Assembly: GCA_016721905.1 (NCBI GenBank)
Contig: JADKHH010000007.1
Location: 153,399-217,398, forward strand
Source of the DNA: Candidatus Opimibacter skivensis
Lineage (GTDB): Bacteria; Bacteroidota; Bacteroidia; Chitinophagales; Saprospiraceae
Direction of reading: 5' to 3'
Length of the DNA stretch: 64,000 nucleotides
This document shows, one piece after another, positions 1 to 7,156 of the stretch (position 1 is its first letter; every line of letters begins with the position of its first letter). The notes under the pieces were generated by a model. The model was not told the origin of the DNA and did no database searches. It saw nothing but the letters and a program-made list of their open reading frames with translations. A program made the translations under genes and the position numbers.

Positions 1-229
1 CAATTTTTCTACTCGCTAATATTGACGGACAAAGCCAACATTTCACCCTTTTACTTTGAGACGGTTACCCCTCCCCAGTTCAACTAAATTTAGGGTAGGA
101 CTTGATACCATTCTGTGAGACAACCCATTAAACCCAATAGAAAAAGTTCAAAAACCAAAACTGCAACAGAAATATGCGTCCGGGGTAAAATTTTAGCCTC
201 GGCAAGTGATTATAGATAATTCTAATATG

Positions 230-237
230 TACATTTG
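230..237 (+). promoter_or_regulatory. Candidate -7 promoter element for nrdJ
   Basis: The bases TACATTTG match the Bacteroidetes -7 consensus TAnnTTTG exactly and lie 38 bases upstream of the nrdJ start. I see no good TTG at the expected -33 position, so this rests on the -7 box alone. I looked for a cobalamin riboswitch in the 275 bases upstream of this B12-dependent enzyme and saw no recognisable B12 box. Confidence 0.45.
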
Positions 238-275
238 CTGAAACCTGAGATCGGTTTCAATTTTTCATACAAATT

Positions 276-2513
276 ATGTCTCCATCGAACTTACCAATGG
301 ATAAGGGGAAGGAATTCCTGTCCCAACTCAAGCTTTATAGCGATTACCTCAAATGGGACCCGATCATGGGTCGATACGAATCGTGGGAAGAAGCGTGTGA
401 TAAAGTCTTAAATACTCACCGGATGCGTTATGGCAGCATCGTGGAACCACTCCTCGAAGAAATAGCCGAATCGTATTACCATAAAGAATTCCTGGCCTCA
501 CAACGCAACCTTCAATTCAGGGAAGAGCAGATCATACGCAACAACGCAAAAATCTACAATTGCTGCACGACGTATGCGTATGCACCAGATGTTTTCAACA
601 AAGGTTTTTTTGTGTTGCTCTCCGGCACAGGCTTAGGCGTTTCATTGAAAAATAAATTTGTCAGCCAACTGCCGCCACTGTACAAGCGCAGCAATAAAGT
701 CAAATCGTATACCATTCCAGATTCCATTGAAGGATGGTCGGAAGCGGTCAAGGTGTTGATCAGTTCATACTGTCACCACCCATCCTTGCACAATGAATAT
801 TTCAGAAACCAGATCAAATTTGATTATTCTGAAATCAGGCCGAAAGGTGCGCCGATCACTGGTGGCTTTAAAGCTCCTGGACCGGATGGTTTGAAACAAT
901 CGATCGAACGAATAGAAGCTTTACTGGATCAATATATTGATGGTGCAGAGAGTGCACCTTTCAAATCCATCATTGCGTATGATGTCTTCATGCACATTTC
1001 TGATGCCGTCCTTTCCGGTGGTGTTCGCAGGAGTGCTATGAATATCATCATGGACGAGGATGATGAAGAATTGCTCCGCGCAAAGACGGGTCACTGGCGC
1101 CAGACACATCCCTGGAGAGCGAGGAGTAACAATTCTGTTGGATTATTGCGTCACACCTTCACCTACGAGACCTTTAACGAGCTCGTATCGCTCAATGAAG
1201 GAGACAACGATCTGGGCTTTGTCTTCATGTCACACGAAGATGAAATGTTTAACCCTTGCTTTGAGATTGGATTCAATTTCTATGCACAGATAAAAAACAA
1301 ACAGGAAGCTGCCTTCCAGTTTTGCAATCTCAATGAGCTCAATGCTTCGGCCTGTGTGACGAAGCACGGCAAATTCAGCGAAGAAAAATTCTATGACCTG
1401 TGCAGGAAGTCCGCGATATTGGGCACGCTGCAGGCTGGCTATACTGACTTTCCATATCTCGGAAAACAAACAGAAGAAATCGTTGCAGGTGAAGCCCTGA
1501 TCGGTATCTCCATAACAGGATGGATGACCCGCCCTGAATTATTTGATGAAACTATCCTTCGCAAAGGAGCTGAGATCGTCAAGAAAACAAACAAAGAAGT
1601 CGCACAACTCATCGGTATCAACCCTGCTGCACGAACCACTACGGTCAAGCCTTCAGGCAATGCTTCCGTCATATTGAAGACAGCATCAGGTATCCATCCG
1701 GAGCATAGCAAACGCTACTTCCGGATCATGCAGCTCAACAAAGAAAGTGAGACCGCCAAATATCTCATGGAACATTACCCGGAGATGCTGGAAGAATCCC
1801 TCTGGTCCAACACCCAATCAGACTGGGTAGTCTATGTGCCTTGTGAAAACCATGACAATGTCATCATCAAGGATGATATGCATGGCATCAAACACCTCCG
1901 GCTGATCGAGCTGGTACAAAATGCATGGGTGAAACAAGGCAAGAACGAAGAGCTCTGCTACAACAAACTGACCAATCACAATGTGAGCAATACGGTCATC
2001 ATCGATGACATGAAGGAAGTGGTCGATTACATCTTCGCACATCAGGATAATTTCACTGCCGTCTCCTTCATCTCCCAGTTTGGTGATAAGGACTATGCCC
2101 AGGCACCTTTCACTTCTGTGCTCAACACGGAGGAGATCGTACACAAATATGGTGATGCATCCATCTTTATGTCTGGACTGATCGTTGACGGATTACATTA
2201 CTTCAACAATGACCTGTGGAGCGCAGTTAAGTTGGTACAGGACCCCAAACTTCCTGTCACCGGCACGCGGTCCGAGGTGCTCCTGCGAAAAGACTGGCTG
2301 AGGCGTGTCAAGCAATTCAGCCATAATTATTTCCACGGCGACCTGACCAACACGATCTATTGCATGAAGGACGTACACCTCTGGCACAAGTGGGTCAAGA
2401 TCAAACGTGACTTCCGTCTCGTTGATTTTGTCACTTTGCTCAAGGCTCCTGAATATCAGGATGTGACGAGTACTAGCGCGATTGCATGTGCTGGTGGGGT
2501 GTGTGAGATATAG
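276..2513 (+). CDS. nrdJ: Adenosylcobalamin-dependent (class II) ribonucleotide reductase
   Basis: This enzyme makes deoxyribonucleotides, using adenosylcobalamin to generate a thiyl radical, and works with or without oxygen. At 745 aa it is close to the monomeric class II triphosphate reductase of lactobacilli (about 739 aa). Visible key residues are a Cys pair at 96-97 (first redox cysteine in NCCTT), the radical loop NPCFEI at 326-331 with thiyl Cys328 and Glu330, the second redox cysteine Cys350 in FCNLNE, and the C-terminal shuttle pair Cys738/Cys743 in CAGGVCEI. The usual glycine of NPCGEI is Phe here. The frame is intact across its whole length. No reductase subunit gene lies beside it, as expected for a monomeric enzyme. 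It stands alone, followed by a repeat-rich spacer. Confidence 0.95.
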   Translation: MSPSNLPMDKGKEFLSQLKLYSDYLKWDPIMGRYESWEEACDKVLNTHRMRYGSIVEPLLEEIAESYYHKEFLASQRNLQFREEQIIRNNAKIYNCCTTYAYAPDVFNKGFFVLLSGTGLGVSLKNKFVSQLPPLYKRSNKVKSYTIPDSIEGWSEAVKVLISSYCHHPSLHNEYFRNQIKFDYSEIRPKGAPITGGFKAPGPDGLKQSIERIEALLDQYIDGAESAPFKSIIAYDVFMHISDAVLSGGVRRSAMNIIMDEDDEELLRAKTGHWRQTHPWRARSNNSVGLLRHTFTYETFNELVSLNEGDNDLGFVFMSHEDEMFNPCFEIGFNFYAQIKNKQEAAFQFCNLNELNASACVTKHGKFSEEKFYDLCRKSAILGTLQAGYTDFPYLGKQTEEIVAGEALIGISITGWMTRPELFDETILRKGAEIVKKTNKEVAQLIGINPAARTTTVKPSGNASVILKTASGIHPEHSKRYFRIMQLNKESETAKYLMEHYPEMLEESLWSNTQSDWVVYVPCENHDNVIIKDDMHGIKHLRLIELVQNAWVKQGKNEELCYNKLTNHNVSNTVIIDDMKEVVDYIFAHQDNFTAVSFISQFGDKDYAQAPFTSVLNTEEIVHKYGDASIFMSGLIVDGLHYFNNDLWSAVKLVQDPKLPVTGTRSEVLLRKDWLRRVKQFSHNYFHGDLTNTIYCMKDVHLWHKWVKIKRDFRLVDFVTLLKAPEYQDVTSTSAIACAGGVCEI

Positions 2514-2537
2514 GTTTCGTTGCGCACGGTGATTCGT

Positions 2538-2561
2538 GTTCTTTTTTTCCGGAAAAAGAAC
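2538..2561 (+). repeat. Hairpin after nrdJ
   Basis: GTTC plus a T run and CC is followed by GG plus an A run and GAAC, forming an imperfect stem (seven T opposite five A). It lies 25 bases after the nrdJ stop and could slow or end transcription. Its layout resembles the hairpins inside the two long repeats that follow, so it may belong to the same family. Confidence 0.4.
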
Positions 2562-2759
2562 CATGGTTCGACTTGCTCTCGCTCAGCCCTGTCCTACAGC
2601 TCACCAACCAAACCTCGTCGCGCTAAAAACTCGCTGATTCATTCGAGCATTTGTTTGGCTTTCTGTTATGCTGGCACGCTTGTTCAGGTTTCAATTCGGT
2701 TTCTTTCATTTGTTGAGCCCCATTGAGTCTTGTAATTGCATGAAACCGATCGTCCTAAC

Positions 2760-3117
2760 GGCTCGGACAATTTAGCGCGACAGTCTTGTGCCTATTCGAG
2801 GTGAAGATTTCGTTGCGCGAGGCGTGGGCATACATGTTACTTTTTTCATTGCTAAAAAAGTAACCAAAAATGCTAGTCGCTCAAAAAACTCGCTTTGCTA
2901 TTAGTGCTTTAGCATGGCGATCCTATTTGCTGGCACGCTTGTACGTTTTTCAAATATTGTTTCTTGATGATGATTTGACAACATGAGACTTGTCGATACC
3001 TGAAACAATTCTTTCGCGCAGCTCGAACAGTTTTGAGCGACGGATTGGTGCCGATTCGATATGATTTCTTTTGTTTTGAGTTAAATATAAACAAGTCCCC
3101 TTTCAGGGGATTTAGGG
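2760..3117. repeat. Long direct repeat, copy 1 (about 360 bp)
   Basis: From GGCTCGGACAATTTAGCGCG to TTTCAGGGGATTTAGGGGT this stretch recurs at 3136-3497 with few changes. It holds a perfect 11-bp hairpin, GTTACTTTTTT (2836-2846) and AAAAAAGTAAC (2854-2864), and a shorter CCCCTTTCAGGGG hairpin near the end. The reading frames in it are not shared between the copies in a gene-like way, so I treat it as noncoding. Confidence 0.8.
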
Positions 3118-3135
3118 GTCCACGGGAATTCGCGC

Positions 3136-3497
3136 GGCTCGGACAATTTAGCGCGACAGTCTTGTGCCTATTCGAGGTGAAGATTTCGTTGCGCACGAGG
3201 CGTGGGCATACATGTTACTTTTTTCATTGCTAAAAAAGTAACCAAAAAATCTAGTCGCTCAAAAAACTCGCTTTGCTATTCGTGCTTTAGCATGGCGATC
3301 CTATTTGCTGGCACGCTTGTACGTTTTTCAAATATTGTTTCTTGATGATGATTTGACAACATGAGACTTGTCAGTACCTGAAACAATTCTTTCGCGCAGC
3401 TCAGACAGTTTTGAGCGACGGATCGGTGCCGATTCGAAATGATTTTTTTCGTTTTAAGTTAAATGCATACAAGTCCCCTTTCAGGGGATTTAGGGGT
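3136..3497. repeat. Long direct repeat, copy 2 (about 360 bp)
   Basis: This is the second copy of the 2760-3117 repeat, offset by 376 bases. It keeps the 11-bp hairpin (3214-3224 with 3232-3242) and the terminal CCCCTTTCAGGGG hairpin. Differences are scattered substitutions and an extra AC in the TTGCGCACGAGG segment. No transposase or terminal inverted repeat marks it as an insertion sequence. Confidence 0.8.
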
Positions 3498-3504
3498 AAA
3501 AGAC

Positions 3505-3575
3505 TACGCCCGCGTACGAAAGATCAAAGAAGGCATGATGAAAGCAATGTCATGTAAGCTGTTTTCAACAGCAGG
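3505..3575 (-). repeat. Hairpin repeat family A, degenerate inverted copy
   Basis: Read on the minus strand this runs CCTGCTGTT, then AACAGC, then ATCATG, TTCTTTGATC and GTACGCGGGCG. It matches in order the repeats at 4947-5042 and 5056-5152. The stem here is GCTGTT (3558-3563) with AACAGC (3567-3572). It overlaps the 3' end of the serine hydrolase frame, which suggests the last codons of that frame are repeat-derived. Confidence 0.5.
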
Positions 3576-4897
3576 TAAAAATCAGTGACTATTTTAGGAA
3601 AATCAATTTCTTGAACAATCTTCCTTCCATCCGACGCAGTCAACTTCAACAGATACACACCACTCCCCCATTCATTAGCCACCGTTGTGTGATCGTAGCA
3701 GACATTCTGATGCAATAACTTTTGTCCGTTTAGAGAATAAACTGCCAGATCAAAATACTGGCCGGGCATGCTCACTGTACATTGATCTATTGCGGGATTA
3801 GGAAACACATTGCCGGGAGCAATTACTGTATCTATATCATCTGTCGAAGTGGTTCCGCAGGCAAGGCCATTCATATGTTCCCAGATCAGGTCATTGAGGG
3901 TCAGTGGGACTTCGCCCTCACCGGGAGCATTGCCCATACGAATGAGAACTATGTTTTGGGATGGGACGACATCAACATACTGTCCGTCCTTGCCAAGCGC
4001 GGAGATCATGTCATCAGGCGCATGGGGCATGAGGCTGCCCGGAAAAACAAATTGTACACCGGGCACCATATACGATTGCTTTCCATTGAGCCACCAGAGA
4101 TAGCCATATGATTTGTTCAGGTCCTGCGATGTATTGACCATGTTGTTAAAGAACACAGGATCCGTGAGTATTTGATTGCCATTCCAATTGCCTTGATTAA
4201 GGATCAGGAGACCAAAGCGGGCCATGCTCCTGGGTTTGCTGAAGAAGACATTGTTGTAACCGGAAGGAAGAAAGATGCCATTGATACCAGTGGTCAATCT
4301 TAATTTTTGTTGAAAATAATTATTGAGACTTAGTCCTGTGGCTGCCTCTACGACACCATCGAGCAAGGTATACGGTCCATTGTGATACGCCCATCGGGTG
4401 CCCGCATCTGCCTTATACACCAGGCACGTATCCAATGTGCAATAATTTTCAGGAACATTGTCATCGAGACCGGAAGTCATAGTCAATTGATGACGAATCG
4501 TAATCTTCTCTTCCTGGTCGGGCGTGCATGCGGTCCATCCTTCACCCAAATATGTACTGGTCGTATCTTCTATAGAAAGGAATCCCTCTTGCTGCGCGAT
4601 GCCGACCAGGCAAGCAGTCAGGCTCTTGCCTGCGCTGGCCCAGTACCAGACGCTGTCCTGTTGGAAAGTGCCAAAATATTTTTCGAGGATGATCTTACCA
4701 TCCTTGAGCACGATAAAGGCCTTGGTGTTGTTTTCCTCCAGCACATCATACAATGAATCGATGCGCTCTTCGCACCACCCCAGCGAGGCAGGCGAGAGTG
4801 TTTGCCATTCATTACCGTTGATTGGGGGGAAGTAGAGAGATTGGGCCTTGGTACCAAACGAAAGGACGATGAGGATGGCGGAGGTTATGTATTTCAT
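3524..4897 (-). CDS. Secreted beta-lactamase-fold serine hydrolase with T9SS sorting domain
   Basis: The protein has an N-terminal signal peptide (MKYITSAILIVLSFGTKAQ), a serine beta-lactamase/PBP-like domain and a C-terminal type A sorting domain. I start it at 4897 so the signal peptide is N-terminal; the frame opens 30 bases earlier. Counting from there, SAGK gives nucleophile Ser88 and Lys91, and YHN gives Tyr171 and Asn173. The family covers esterases, D-aminopeptidases and related hydrolases, so the substrate is open. The sorting domain begins near NVFPNPA and reaches GVYLLKLTASDGRKIV. After that the frame continues with an unusual hydrophobic tail, while the +1 frame gives a normal ending (KKLIFLK and stop at 3589-3591). 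A one-base indel near 3610, with read-through into repeat DNA, is likely. Confidence 0.85.
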   Translation of the reverse strand: MKYITSAILIVLSFGTKAQSLYFPPINGNEWQTLSPASLGWCEERIDSLYDVLEENNTKAFIVLKDGKIILEKYFGTFQQDSVWYWASAGKSLTACLVGIAQQEGFLSIEDTTSTYLGEGWTACTPDQEEKITIRHQLTMTSGLDDNVPENYCTLDTCLVYKADAGTRWAYHNGPYTLLDGVVEAATGLSLNNYFQQKLRLTTGINGIFLPSGYNNVFFSKPRSMARFGLLILNQGNWNGNQILTDPVFFNNMVNTSQDLNKSYGYLWWLNGKQSYMVPGVQFVFPGSLMPHAPDDMISALGKDGQYVDVVPSQNIVLIRMGNAPGEGEVPLTLNDLIWEHMNGLACGTTSTDDIDTVIAPGNVFPNPAIDQCTVSMPGQYFDLAVYSLNGQKLLHQNVCYDHTTVANEWGSGVYLLKLTASDGRKIVQEIDFPKIVTDFYLLLKTAYMTLLSSCLL

Positions 4898-4946
4898 ATT
4901 GTGCATGGTGATTTGACAAAGGTACAAGTGAAAGGTTTAAGTACCT

Positions 4947-5042
4947 GCTGTTAAAAACAGCTGCACAGATAATACCCTGTGCATGATTTCTTTGATTTGA
5001 AGTACGCGGACGCAGGTATAACCTACGCCCAACATTGATTTT
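4947..5042 (+). repeat. Hairpin repeat family A, copy 1
   Basis: A 6-bp stem GCTGTT/AACAGC (4947-4952, 4956-4961, loop AAA) is followed by a block from GTGCATGATTTCTTTG to ACGCCCAACATTGATT. The block recurs at 5089-5152. Placed just upstream of the serine hydrolase gene. Confidence 0.7.
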
Positions 5043-5055
5043 TTAAAAACTGCCT

Positions 5056-5152
5056 GCCGTTAAAAACGGCTACTATGTTTTTTGCCTGGTGCATGATTTC
5101 TTTGATTTGAAGTACGCGGACGCAGGTGCAACCTACGCCCAACTTTGATTTT
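5056..5152 (+). repeat. Hairpin repeat family A, copy 2
   Basis: This is a tandem copy of 4947-5042. The stem here is GCCGTT/AACGGC (5056-5061, 5065-5070), so the T-A pair of copy 1 is a C-G pair. This compensatory change keeps the hairpin and suggests selection on, or ancestral function of, the folded form. Confidence 0.7.
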
Positions 5153-5249
5153 TAAGTGAAGTGAGCGAGTACTCTGGAAGCTGGTAGCTGGCAGCTAAAA
5201 ACGGGATTGCCGCTGGCCTGGTGTCCTCACCACCAGCAGGCTATGCGTG

Positions 5250-5272
5250 GTTGTTGGTGGGGCACCAACAAC
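5250..5272 (-). terminator. Hairpin just after the DUF6544 gene
   Basis: GTTGTTGGTG and CACCAACAAC form a perfect 10-bp stem with a 3-base loop four bases beyond the stop codon of the minus-strand gene. It lacks a T run, so termination is only possible, not clear. Confidence 0.35.
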
Positions 5273-5276
5273 GGCA

Positions 5277-6365
5277 TCACTTCACATTATAAAGAATGTC
5301 CTTTAGGTAAAACTTCCCATAAACGAAATCACCTTCTGGATAATGCCAGATAGCTTCTCCATAAGCAGGTACGTTGATGCCATGGAAGTTTTTATAATTA
5401 CTCATCGGTGTTGAAAACCGGAGACGTTGTGGTTCAGGACCGGACAAGTCATAACGGTCATCTGAAATAAAATTGATCAGCTGTCCTTTTTCATTGAAAT
5501 AGAGTTGGGCTGAAACAGTGATTCCTTTGTTAGTGAAGATAACGATGACTGACTGACTGTCCTTTTCTTCCCATTGGATACGAGGATCAATCAGGGATGC
5601 CGGTGCCATGATGCACATGTCATTGAGCATCGTGACTGTCTCCGCCTTATTCATCACTTCGCCTTCGTGGTGTACTACCGGAAATATTGAAAAGAGCTTA
5701 ACCGTCATTTGTGCTACACCATCCTTGTAGGGATGGTAACCGGGCACGCCGAAGCCTTTCATTTTGGCGCGCATAAAAAAGAACCGGTTGGGGATATCAA
5801 ATGTGTTGTATTGTTCGGAGCGAAACGGAAACCAATCCTTGCCTCTACCGCGCATCTCTCCGTCAAATTCAATCTTTATATTTTTCAGTTTGGGTGTATT
5901 GACCACGCCTGCATACCTGAGGTACTTTTGAACGAGTGGTGGCAGATGTTGCAGATCTGCATCCGTGATCAGATCCTGTTCGGCTGGTACTGCTTTAGAA
6001 AGTGCTTCATGAACATCCACTCTGTAACTCCTGTAGAACTTCCAGTCTGCATAACCGATGATCGCTGCACAAAGGATGAGCACATTGAGGAACGTACCAA
6101 CCTTTGCATCCTGCCAGTTACCCAAGATCAGAAACTGTGACAGGATGACTGCCACGATGGCGAGCATCCACCACCAGTCCTTCTTGATGAGGATACCTGC
6201 TGCTACGAAAAGAAAAAGGAGTGCAGCCTGAAACCAGAAGATTCCAGTTGATCTGGAAATAGGCTGTGTCAGCTCGGTGACTGTAAGGAGGTTAAACGCC
6301 TTGGCGAAACCCAGGAAGTGGATCAGGCCGTGGATCACCACAGCAAATATCAGTGCAAGTCTCAT
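5277..6365 (-). CDS. DUF6544-family membrane protein
   Basis: The 362-residue protein has an N-terminal membrane part with about four hydrophobic helices (roughly residues 1-22, 42-60, 65-83, 88-104) and a soluble C-terminal domain. The soluble part opens with HLPPLVQKYLRYAGV, the signature I associate with DUF6544, followed by a beta-rich segment with EFDGEMRGRGKDWFPFRSEQ. The family has no established function known to me. It is followed downstream by a 10-bp hairpin and preceded, 26 bases away, by the small secreted protein, so the two may share a transcript. The frame is intact. Confidence 0.75.
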   Translation of the reverse strand: MRLALIFAVVIHGLIHFLGFAKAFNLLTVTELTQPISRSTGIFWFQAALLFLFVAAGILIKKDWWWMLAIVAVILSQFLILGNWQDAKVGTFLNVLILCAAIIGYADWKFYRSYRVDVHEALSKAVPAEQDLITDADLQHLPPLVQKYLRYAGVVNTPKLKNIKIEFDGEMRGRGKDWFPFRSEQYNTFDIPNRFFFMRAKMKGFGVPGYHPYKDGVAQMTVKLFSIFPVVHHEGEVMNKAETVTMLNDMCIMAPASLIDPRIQWEEKDSQSVIVIFTNKGITVSAQLYFNEKGQLINFISDDRYDLSGPEPQRLRFSTPMSNYKNFHGINVPAYGEAIWHYPEGDFVYGKFYLKDILYNVK

Positions 6366-6391
6366 GAATCTAAAAGTACAACTATGCGGAC

Positions 6392-6964
6392 CTACTTTTT
6401 CGCATTTTGCGTGCGGTAGGCTAAAATGTATTGCACGATTTCCTTGACAGAGGCCAGTTTTTGTTCTACGATCTCGGGATGATGGATGTTGGGTTTACCA
6501 TTGACGATATCAGCTACTTCCGGATCGAGCAGGCCATAGGTATAAAAGACACTGATCAAAACCTTGTCCATCGCAAACACTTCTTCGAGGGTAAGGACAT
6601 ACTTCAGTACATTTTCCCTTTGATCGATATCGCTGTAATAGATATTGATCAGATACCAGAACGCTATTTTATACTGCATCTGCTTAAACAGTGCATTAGC
6701 TGCAGTCCAATCATATGTCTGCGGATATATCAAAAGCCGGTATGCCGAATCACTGGCCACCCTTCTCGTTTCTTCGGTGATATAGATAGAGTCTCCTTCG
6801 ACTTTGACACCAACCTCATACAGGTTATCCAGCCATTTACGATACTCCGCTTCCTGCTCGTGTGTAACGCCAAACATCGCCAGTGTATCAATTTGTCCTA
6901 CCCCATCCATTCCCTGTGCTACCAGGAAAATGGTGAAGAATAAATATTTCATCAATCTGTTCAT
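6392..6964 (-). CDS. Hypothetical secreted protein, 190 aa
   Basis: I do not recognise this protein. It begins MNRLMKYLFFTIFLVAQGMDGVGQ, a likely signal peptide, and the mature part is mainly helical, acidic and rich in Tyr, with no cysteines. The body contains an alpha-helical segment around YDWTAANALFKQMQYKIAFW, loosely like a tetratricopeptide-type helix pair (weak). It lies 26 bases upstream of the DUF6544 gene on the same strand and is probably cotranscribed with it. Confidence 0.6.
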   Translation of the reverse strand: MNRLMKYLFFTIFLVAQGMDGVGQIDTLAMFGVTHEQEAEYRKWLDNLYEVGVKVEGDSIYITEETRRVASDSAYRLLIYPQTYDWTAANALFKQMQYKIAFWYLINIYYSDIDQRENVLKYVLTLEEVFAMDKVLISVFYTYGLLDPEVADIVNGKPNIHHPEIVEQKLASVKEIVQYILAYRTQNAKK

Positions 6965-7004
6965 AAACGTGATGTAAAAATGGATTGCATTAATTCTTAA
7001 AACT

Positions 7005-7033
7005 TTGGAGGGTTACTCATGGCAACCCTCCAA
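7005..7033 (-). terminator. Probable terminator for the fibre-like gene
   Basis: TTGGAGGGTT (7005-7014) and AACCCTCCAA (7024-7033) form a perfect 10-bp stem with a 9-base loop. Read on the minus strand it is followed by AGTTTT, a short T tract, and lies about 120 bases after the end of the fibre-like gene. Confidence 0.5.
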
Positions 7034-7156
7034 TACTTAGTCCTGTGATCCGATTTGCTGATGTTTTGTTTTCGTCATGCATGCCTACCCGGATCAGATA
7101 GTTACTTAACAGGACTTACCTGGCTACATGCCTGATGATGATTTATGGTTATCGTT

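Noticed and set aside
1..275. Cobalamin riboswitch upstream of the B12-dependent nrdJ
   Set aside because: I looked for the conserved B12 box and flanking stems and did not see them.
5709..6140. Plus-strand frame of 143 codons across the DUF6544 gene
   Set aside because: Fully antisense to a gene with clear membrane helices and family signature.
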